Positions 1 through 7,800 of a stretch of DNA of 12,135 nucleotides are shown here, in pieces; the first letter of the stretch is position 1, and every line of letters begins with the position of its first letter. A program made the translations under genes and the position numbers. A model generated the notes under the pieces. That model was not told the DNA's origin, ran no database searches, and saw only the letters and a program-made list of their open reading frames with translations. Source of the stretch: Choanephora cucurbitarum (taxonomy: Eukaryota; Mucoromycota; Mucoromycetes; Mucorales; Choanephoraceae); contig JAIWNI010000302.1 in NCBI GenBank assembly GCA_025331435.1, forward strand, positions 1-12,135. Reading direction: 5' to 3'.

Positions 1-128
1 ATAGAATTCATCGACTCTACTCGTTGCCATCATCCCTTTGTCCGTCTATAAGATCATTCTCGTTGGATTACAAAATGTTATTTAAATAGCTTAAAGCTGT
101 AAAAAAACATGTATTGTGCAAGAAAACA

Positions 129-161
129 TGTCTGGTGCACATCCAAAATGTGCATCAGACA
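129..161. repeat. 14-bp inverted repeat, 5-nt loop
   Basis: Bases 129-142 pair with 148-161 around the loop CCAAA. Thirteen pairs are Watson-Crick and one is G-T. The arms carry the near-palindromic cores GGTGCAC and GTGCATC. It could form a hairpin in RNA or extrude in DNA. No flanking duplication or known element family is recognisable, so its origin is unknown. Confidence 0.6.
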
Positions 162-2085
162 CATCCCATTTGCCGTAGTGTACATCTTAAGCTTTACAAA
201 GTTCACTCATTGAAAAATAGCACCATCATCCTACCTTCCACAACATTCTCTAAATATTATTGGAGTTACTGTCTGTCGACTGTTTTTAGATCTGCTTTGC
301 TTGTCTATAACACTTAACCCCATCATTTATAAGTGCAAGCTCCATCAGTCCATATGTTTTTGTGTATATCCAATATTCTCACCTAGCATTCTTTCTAATA
401 TTGTCTCGTCTACTTAACCTACACTGTCGCCACTTCCAGATTCTATCACTCGATACATTTGTGCACTTTGTGTTCTTTGCGCACTTATAAACTAGACACA
501 ATCTTGAAGTACCGAAAGTGTACCTTGAAAAAAAATGATTGTTATCTAGGTATTCTTTTAATTGAACCTTTACACTACCTTATGCTAATTGTTATTCAAC
601 CTTAGTCTTTAGTCTGAAAATGAAGTTAAACAAGTGAGTTGTTTATAATTATTACAAGTCTCCAAATAAATTTAAAAAGCCAAAAGCAGTGTTTTTCAAA
701 TTTATGCAATTGTACTAAGACCAATCTTCCATTGTTAATTTTTGGGAATATAGTGGCACAAGTTCTTAACAGTTCGAAGAAAGTTGAAAAACTGTGATTG
801 TCAAACTTAAAATGAACAGTGTGCTTTTTTTTTAAGTTTCCCTCTTAACATAGAGTCTACGCTTTCGAACTATTCTTGATATAGCAGAATGTAATTAAGA
901 AAGGCTTTGCTGATGTATCGTTTGATAGTGGCAAAAAAGTCGGTGATCCGGAAGACGATTGAAAAAGAGAGGGAAGAATGCGATGGAATTATTTGTTATT
1001 GAATTAAAAAGCAGCCGCTTCTAAACGGTGGCTGAGCTTATTTGTTTCTCTTTCTTTGTTCTTATGAACGATATTATCTCAGTTCACGCAGTTTGTCATT
1101 TAGACAAGTAGAGTCAGCAGAAGACCATAAAAGTAGCTAAATTAGATTTAGGTGTAAACATATATCTGAGATAGAAACCTACTTTGTGTACTGTTTGGCA
1201 GCTAAAAAAAAGTAATAAAAAAACACAAGTAGATTTAAAGGGGTTTATTCCAATACAAAAGTAAAGTGAATCTAATCTATTCCTAATTCTAAATGATCTC
1301 TCTATTTATACTTTTCGAAAGCTAGGATGATTTATAATATCTAATTTGCTGTTGATCGTATATTATCATGATCCCTTCGATGTCGATATCCAGAATCTAT
1401 GATAGTTCAAAGTACGCATCTAAGGTGTGGCGAGAATACTAACTTGGACAGCCTTTCGATGTCAGACTCGAAATTGGAAGCATAAAGAATAATTATTGTT
1501 ATATTGAAATTGAAGGATTTGATTGGCTGATTTAAGAATATAGGTACTTCTAGTTATGTAGTTCACTACACTTTGTTCAAATGCTTATGCTTCTACATTG
1601 GAAATTGGGTCGAGATTTCTATAGCTTAAAATACCGCCTACATGCTCTGGTAAAAGATTCGAAGCCTTTTAATACACAATGCGCAAAGTAAATCTGTTCC
1701 TGAGAAAGTTAGGTGAAACAGAATAAATGCTATCAATCCTAAAATATTCAGGCACGTCAGTTCTGGAATAGCTATATGAAATGATTTTCCACGGAAAAAA
1801 TACTTCTGAAATTTATTGAAAGGCTCTTTCTGCAATCTTAATCAATTCCTTGACTAATTACTAATTGTTAGTTGATCGTTATACCGTATTTATATACCTT
1901 TCAAACATTTGTGTAGAATAAGTATCGATCATGGAGACTCTCATTTGCACATATAGTTCAATTAATATTTATTCGAAAGTTAAATTTTCGCATGTTATCA
2001 CATAATCTTATTCGTCAGAAAGAACAGTAGATGTACAATAAGTATAATTTCTCAATATATTAGTTATTATAAGAGATAGTTGTTG

Positions 2086-2151
2086 TGATTTGCGTTTAAT
2101 TGGAAGGCCTACTATAATGTTTATTAGCCAATTTTAAACGACTGCAAATCA
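2086..2151. repeat. 66-bp imperfect inverted repeat
   Basis: The left arm is TGATTTGC, GTTT, AATTGG (2086-2103). The right arm carries the complements CCAATT (2128-2133), AAAC (2136-2139) and GCAAATCA (2144-2151), with bulges of 2 and 4 nt on the right side only. The loop is 24 nt. This gives 18 paired bases in three helices. It may be a decayed foldback or MITE-like remnant or a hairpin RNA; nothing in the sequence decides between these. Confidence 0.55.
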
Positions 2152-3380
2152 AACCTGCTAATCATCATATGTCTGTTGATCTAACATTATGCTTTAATGC
2201 ACGATAATTTTCAAAAGACAAACAATTTCATCTTTTGCTTTGCTTGTCTGTCATTGCAGCATTATCGATAATCACACACCGAGTCTAGCTTTCTACCAAA
2301 GATACGTTCGACCAAAAAGTGATGTTCGCTTTTAAACGCAGACAAACAATTTATCTTGTCTTGAAAGAGGCTTTGCTTTTATTTCTTTTTGTTGCTCATT
2401 CAAATATCGTCACTTTTCTTTGCTGTTCATCAGTCTCCACAGATACACTTTTATTTATTTCGCATTTGTACAAAGATCCCTAGGCTCTATTGATTTTGGA
2501 CAATGCAAATCAGCAAGTTACTAGCTAGTTTCAGATGTAAAAGATTCAAGTGTTTATCTTTTATTAGCCTTCCTGAGTTAGCTGTATAGACCTGACGAAA
2601 GAACAGCCGGCAAATGTTTCAATACGTGTCTACACAGAGTAAGGTAAACAAGAATTATCACTTTTATCCATATGATTGGTAGTTATGAAATTAACCTTTG
2701 TACACCTAAAAATTGCTCGTCGTTATTATATGTAGAAAGTAAGTTCTTCTTTGTAAAACAAGTGATATAGGTTTGCAACGAATAGCAAGTTGTGACCATC
2801 ATCTACATATTTTCTAAATTTATGTATATCTTTCTCAATTATGTTGTCTTATTATGTTAGATGTGATGTCATTAAAAGGAACGATACGAGAGATCTGGGT
2901 CCCACCTCTGACAGTAGTTAAATAACACAGCATACACACTCCAGTTATGAGTCACTCAACATTATGTATGTATATATCCCATGGCTGTATTAGGAGTATG
3001 AAATGTCTATAGCTCATCTTGATGTTCAATAACGCCATTTCGTAGAATGCCTCCACAAAAGAACAAGTCAAGATGCACAATGCTGCTTGATTGCATGCTA
3101 GTATAATTGGAATGAATAGACATAGACCGAGAAAGGTATCGATTATAAGGAAAATAATTTGATATCCAATGCGATTCACGTATAGGCAGATGGCTCTTAA
3201 ATGTATAAAAAGCTAAATATATGATCAGCATATTGCTAGTGGAAAGAATACGATACTTCGATGTCAAGTGAGACTTGGGTTTGTTTCAACACATGTAACA
3301 ACTAGTGATATTGTTTGAAAAACTATTTTAAGCTAACAAGAAAGATGTGGTTATGACCGACGATTTATCCAGCTTATTGA

Positions 3381-3415
3381 TTGAATCCATTTCTTCAGTC
3401 AATAAATGGATTTAA
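3381..3415. repeat. 12-bp inverted repeat
   Basis: AATCCATTT (3384-3392) is an exact inverted match to AAATGGATT (3404-3412) across an 11-nt loop. The stem extends outward by one G-T and two T-A pairs. It lies about 60 nt before the GC-richer hairpin block. Confidence 0.5.
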
Positions 3416-3474
3416 AGTATATGCTGATTTACGTACACCACGACTAAAGGGCTAGTTTATAGCCTTCATAAAAT

Positions 3475-3600
3475 AGGGTCAAAAACCTGGATTTCTGAGG
3501 TTTTTGGATTCATGAAAACCCAGGATGAATAGCGGAGATGACCCCAGATTTCTAGTTTCCTGACCCCATTCTGGGGTCCAGCACCCAGATTCTGTGATTT
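3475..3600. repeat. GC-richer block of nested hairpins
   Basis: This stretch stands out from its surroundings by its C and G runs. It contains a perfect 6-bp stem GACCCC/GGGGTC (3562-3567, 3573-3578; loop ATTCT), another stem GGTTTT/AAAACC (3499-3504, 3515-3520) and outer CCTGG/CCAGG arms (3486-3490, 3520-3524; they share one base with the inner stem, so the two cannot form fully together). The phrase CCCAGATT recurs at about 3544 and 3584 with CT soon after it, and a related CTGGATTTCT occurs at 3487. It looks like a short dispersed repeat, but no terminal repeat with a target duplication is visible. Confidence 0.4.
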
Positions 3601-4157
3601 GTCTATCAATGAATTCATTTTAAAGACCAATAGTATGGAGCATGTATTTTAGAGTAGAGCTATAGTGACAAGTAGGCTGTGAGTCTTATGCAGTATATGA
3701 GTGAACATGTTTTTGAAGCCTTTCTAGAACAATAGCGTGCTTCTTTTGTTTAATAGGCTTATTTGGCTTCTTTAGATCGAAGGTCATTTAAAGTTTGGGT
3801 ATCCTTATTGGGTGTATAATGTCAAATAAGGCTTCTTTATTATAATAAAATGTTGATTCTTTTTCATTCCATAAATGGGCATTTCTTTGGCGTACTATGA
3901 TTTCCAGCCTTCGTTTTATTAGCTAGGATGATGATTTAGGTTTTTCCGAATCGAATGGTACATTGGGGATCAAAATGCGCCTTTTGGCTGACCCTTGAGA
4001 GCAATTTCTAGATAGACGATAGACCTTTTCATAATGGATTCAGCTTTTAGAGAGCCTTCTACCGCTTGACAGATCTAGCGCTTGAATCAATTTTGCTTTA
4101 AAACCCAGCTGGATTTTTTTCCCTGGCTTAGTCATTTTTTCTCTTTTTTTTTTTTCT
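3601..4157. other. Intergenic or intronic DNA before insertion site
   Basis: No open frame of note is present until 4086. The stretch is AT-rich and ends in long T and CT runs (about 4114-4158), which could be a promoter-type pyrimidine tract or the tract before a 3' splice site. Possible acceptors AG follow at 4162-4163 and 4169-4170. Confidence 0.4.
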
Positions 4158-4222
4158 CCTGAAGCCTATAGACCAGACGATGCAGATGAAGCAGTAGAAC
4201 AACTCATCAGAAGAGTAGACAG
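4158..4222 (+). other. Possible host exon end, left of the insertion
   Basis: In one frame this reads PEAYRPDDADEAVEQLIRRV and on to the target-site duplication, an acidic then basic, helix-like segment unlike the surrounding AT-rich DNA. The frame is open back to 4086, just after a stop at 4083. Removing the element and one copy of the duplication continues it into 10665-10704, which adds a very basic tail and a stop at 10702-10704. The helix spacing weakly recalls the C-terminal region of Syf2-type splicing factors, but that comparison is from memory and untested. Chance openness is a serious alternative because the joined frame is only about 63 codons. Confidence 0.25.
4218..4222. repeat. 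Target-site duplication, left copy (GACAG)
   Basis: GACAG immediately precedes the 5' LTR and is repeated immediately after the 3' LTR at 10660-10664. A 5-bp duplication is the usual product of Ty3/gypsy integrases. It fixes the element ends and shows that the two LTRs belong to one insertion. Confidence 0.93.
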
Positions 4223-4400
4223 TGTTGTATTCACATGTCTATTACAGCGTATAACTAGATAGTCTTGATCTAATACATACTGCTTATAGTCATATTCCTT
4301 ACAACTTGACAGTCGGTACTTAAACTGCATCTATAACTGACTTCAGATAAATCACGCGTAGCTTCAATCTTCATTGTTATGTCGATATTTTAGTATATGA

Positions 4401-4406
4401 CACGTG
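4401..4406. promoter_or_regulatory. CACGTG (E-box type) in U3
   Basis: A perfect CACGTG palindrome lies in the presumed U3, and again at 10302-10307 in the 3' LTR. This hexamer is the known core site of fungal bHLH factors of the Cbf1/Pho4 type. One hexamer can occur by chance, so a regulatory role is inference only. Confidence 0.25.
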
Positions 4407-4642
4407 CAATAGCTTTATTCAGGCAGAAAGTGCACTTAGACATAGCTGTGGCTCAGTACTTGACTTATAGTCTATTGAGTTGACTTAATATGAGATTGAT
4501 TTATTCATACAACGCTTGTCGCTCTTAAGACTCTTGATCCACTTTACAGTCTGTCATTGGCTCAAGATGGATCAGAGTTAGCATAGTAACTTCACTGTAA
4601 TTCATCCAGCCCATCTCCTATTAATTAGACACACACGTTTGA

Positions 4643-4692
4643 TAATAAAGAACGGGCTCTCTCTCTTTTTTCGCTCTTCCAGGATTATATAG
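4643..4692 (+). promoter_or_regulatory. Probable core promoter in 5' LTR
   Basis: TAATAAAG (4643-4650) and TTATATAG (4685-4692) flank a CT-rich tract. If the first is the TATA element, transcription would start near 4675-4690, just after the pyrimidine tract. If the second, near 4715-4725. The first option also puts the transcript's 5' end where it is complementary to the leader (see the primer site entry). The first ATG downstream of either start is the gag ATG at 4832. Confidence 0.4.
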
Positions 4693-4758
4693 ATTCTGGT
4701 TGTATTTTTCTTGCTCATATAGATTTTAGTTTATTGTATTTTCGTGTCTGATACAACA

Positions 4759-4780
4759 TTTTTTACAACCCTATATCTAT
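4759..4780 (+). other. Candidate self-priming primer binding site
   Basis: The leader between the 5' LTR and gag (4759-4831) contains no TGG, so the usual complement of a tRNA CCA end is absent. Instead TACAACC (4764-4770) is the exact complement of GGTTGTA in the LTR (4698-4704), and the adjoining CTATAT (4771-4776) complements ATATAG (4687-4692). Together this is 13 pairs interrupted by a 5-nt bulge on the LTR side. Known Tf1/sushi-type elements prime with the folded 5' end of their own RNA, so this fits that mode. An internal tRNA fragment primer is an alternative. Confidence 0.35.
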
Positions 4781-4831
4781 CTTTGTTATCTTACTTGCCT
4801 CTTTTACCCTACCTCTCGATTTTTTTTGACC

Positions 4832-7800
4832 ATGTCTCAATCACCTTCTTACAACCCTGCTTCCAACGAGAACGCTGCCGATCATGTGGCCTCTCCTCAG
4901 TTGGAACAAATGGATGCCATAGACAATCTTGATCTTGGTTTCTCTTCTCCTGTTGCGTCTCATCACGAGTCCCAGGATGTTTCTCCTCTTGACCTCCTCA
5001 TGGAGAGTCAAAGCGGGTTGGCTCGCGAAGTCGCTCGACTTACCAGGCTCATCACCAGTGCCTCTTCAGGACAGGGTGAGGAGTTTGAACAACTCCAAAA
5101 ACTTTGGGAGCAAAAGTCTAGCAGCCTTTTGCGTCTCAACAGTCTTATCAAAGACTTCAAAACTGCTTCTGCTCCTGCCTCTGTTCCCTTTCGGGATCAA
5201 GATATAACTCTTCCGGTCCCTGACCACTTACCTCTTTTCCAATGGAAAGGGGTTGTTTATGACTCTTCTCGTGTTGTCTTCGACAACGTCCAGGCGTGTA
5301 TTCGCCAATTCGAAGATCGAATTTCCTGCGTTGGCTTGTCCATCGAAAAGCACTGGTTTCGTTTGGTTGTCCCCAATCTGATGGGCGATCAACGTCGCTG
5401 GTGTGACGTCTACACTGGCAAGGCCACCTCTCCTGTCTCTTGGGTCATGTTTAAGACTGCCCTCATCAACAAGTACTCTGGCAACTCAGGTAACGACGTG
5501 CTGAAGGCCAACTCGGAGCTCATGGCTCTCCAACATGAGCCTAACGAGTCCATGGATGACTTCGTTGACCGGTTCAACGCCTTGAAGACCCGTGCCAAGA
5601 TCCACATCTCCCATGTCTTGGTTACTTACTTTCGTGCTGCTCTCTCGGAGGACTTCCTCCACAAGTTGACTTGTACCATGGGTACTGCTACTCCGGAGCA
5701 ACTGTTGGACATTGAGTTCAACATCAAGGTGGCTAAGAACATCTACAACATGTTGCAAGATGCAACCCAAAGCGCTGCCTTGAAGCGATCCTCTCCTTCT
5801 TCGTCTTCTTCTTCTTCCGGCTCTTCCTCTTCTGGTTCTGGCAAGAAGGCCAAATTCTCTTCTGGTCCTTCTGGTACTGCCGCCAGCAAGTACGCCTCTC
5901 CTTCTTCTTCTTCTGCCTCTTCGTCGTCCTCTGTCTCTTCTCCTGGTGTGTACTGTAGTTACCACCGAGTCAAGACGCACTCTACCGAAAAATGCAAGGC
6001 CATCAGGAATGGTGCTGACAAGCCCAAACCTGGCCCCACTGATTGTCGTCGCTGTGGCGCTAAGAACTGGACTCCGGCCCACTTAGCTGTGTGTCCTGCT
6101 GGTGCTTCTTCGTCCGGTGGACCTTTAGTTCATCGTTCGATGAATCAGTCTGTTGTGCCTTTTCAGGCCAGTGACTCCACCACCACCACCACCACTTTGA
6201 CTTCTGTGCCTTCTCAGGACAGTCAAATTTCTTTCGTGCCTTCTCAGGACAGATCTTCTTCTTTCGTGCCTGTTCAGGACAGTGCTTCTCGTGTGCCTTC
6301 TCAGGACAGTGAGTCAAGCTCTCCTTCTGCTGCCGCTGCTGCCACTACTGTGCCTTCTCAGGACGAAGTAGTGAGCTCAGTTGAGCATATGGAACTTGAT
6401 TCCGACGAGGAATCTCTGCTTGTTGCTGCTCAGGCTCAACAATGTAAGTACCACATTGAATTTTCGAAAGCACCGATGATGAAGTCTAACACTCTCATTG
6501 TACCGGTAATTGTAGAAAACGTCAAGACGTACGCCCTGGTTGACACTGGTTCAACATTTTCCTCTTGTTCGCCTTCTTTCTTTGACTACGTCAATAAAAA
6601 CAAAAACATTGAAGTATCAAAAACCACAGGCATTATACAATTGGGTCACAAGTCATCTATACATGACAGAATTGGGCAATGTTCTTTGAATGTCTTCTAT
6701 AATAATTTGAAAATTCAACACCCTTTCGAAATCTTTTCCATATTTTCATATGAGAATGTTCCTATTTGTCTTGGTCTTGATATTTTACCTCGATTAAATA
6801 TCGGTATCACTGGACTTGTTAGCTCTCACTTTCAGACTACAGGCCCTAAGAAACCCGACGTAATTGATCCCGAACAATACAAGCCAAACAATGACCCTTA
6901 CGGAACTGATGAGGAACGATCTCCTTTGCTCAAACAAATTAACGAGCTGCTACAAATTAACACTAAGATTGACATGAAGAATACGTACTGCAATTTACCA
7001 GGCGCTATCATACATCTTAAAATCAGACCTGGCTGTACTAGTTACAAACGCCAATACCCCTTAGCTATTGCCCACAGGGATGTTGTGGCTAAACAGCTGA
7101 AAACCTTTGTCGACGAAGGCGTCATTGAAGATGCTCCTTCCCACAGTTCTTTTAACAGCCCGTTACTTGTGGTTAAAAAGAAAGATTCTCAAGGTAACTA
7201 CACCTTCGACAAGCCTCGTCTTGTTTTAGATATACGTGGCGTAAATGCTCTCCTATTGAATAATGATAGACAGCAGCTTCCACTCATATCAGACATCCAC
7301 AGAAACATTGGGTCTGCTTCGATCATCACTTTGCTCGATATTCATTCGTGCTTCACTTCCTTCTTAGTTGATGAGGCATCACGCCAATTCTTAAATTTCA
7401 CTTGCCCCTTCACGAACAAGCAGTATCGCTTCAGAAAGGCTTGTTTCGGAATCACGTTCGTCGGAAATGTTGTACAACGAGTGTTGACTAATTTGTTTGA
7501 AGATTTGCCTCATGTTCATGTGTATATCGATGACATTATCATCAGTACTCATCCACCTCTCACTTATCACACTGATTGTGTTGCTGAGGTTATCAAGCGT
7601 CTGACGCAGGCTAATCTCGTTCTAAACGCTGAAAAGCTTGTATTTGCTCAACGATCAGTACACATCCTTGGTTGGAGTTTGATCAACGGAAAGTTACTTC
7701 CAGATGCACGCAAAGTCAGTACTGCTTTCAATTGGCCTATTCCTACTACAGGCAAGATGATTCAACGCTATTTGGGATTCATGAACTTTTTCAGGTCTGC

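Larger units (their letters stand above)
1..3474. other. Left flank, AT-rich, no convincing gene
   Basis: All open frames here are short (under about 90 codons), have no recognisable motif, and are dense in A/T-rich codons. I see no tRNA B-box, no rRNA and no long exon. Visible structure is limited to homopolymer A/T runs, the inverted repeats annotated separately, and a 13-bp direct repeat AGACAAACAATTT at 2216-2228 and 2340-2352. Short-exon genes broken by introns cannot be excluded by eye. Confidence 0.6.
4223..4758 (+). repeat. 5' long terminal repeat (536 bp)
   Basis: It starts TGTTGTAT and ends ATACAACA, a perfect 8-bp terminal inverted repeat with the canonical TG...CA ends. It matches 10124-10659 at a constant offset of 5901 with no difference found on reading. 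Visible internal signals are a CACGTG box (4401-4406), a TTGACTTA direct repeat (4460-4467 and 4480-4487), a small stem TGATCC/GGATCA (4535-4540, 4569-4574), AATAAA (4644-4649), a CT-rich tract (about 4655-4680) and a TATA-like TTATATAG (4685-4692). The exact U3/R/U5 boundaries cannot be set from sequence alone. Confidence 0.96.

Noticed and set aside
114..317. 67-residue plus-strand frame
   Set aside because: It overlaps the 129-161 hairpin, has no motif, and its length is expected by chance.
1018..1040. CAGCCGC/GGTGGCTG stem as a terminator or RNA gene
   Set aside because: It is a single 7-bp stem with a G-T pair in DNA without other RNA-gene features.
2952..3267. Overlapping minus-strand hydrophobic frames as a membrane protein gene (loosely like the Gpi1/PIG-Q domain)
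   Set aside because: Only spacing of a few residues matches, the conserved WPAGLKLN-type motif is absent, and no supporting exons lie around it.
4826..4831. Gag start at TTG 4826
   Set aside because: TTG is not a normal eukaryotic start; the ATG at 4832 in the same frame has a good context.
5486..6082. 198-residue Arg-rich frame antisense to gag
   Set aside because: It is the shadow of the Ser-codon-rich gag tract; its Arg runs are just antisense TCT/TCC repeats.
6060..6317. Antisense frame with repeated CPEKA motifs
   Set aside because: It mirrors the sense VPSQDS repeats and ACC run; it has no independent support.
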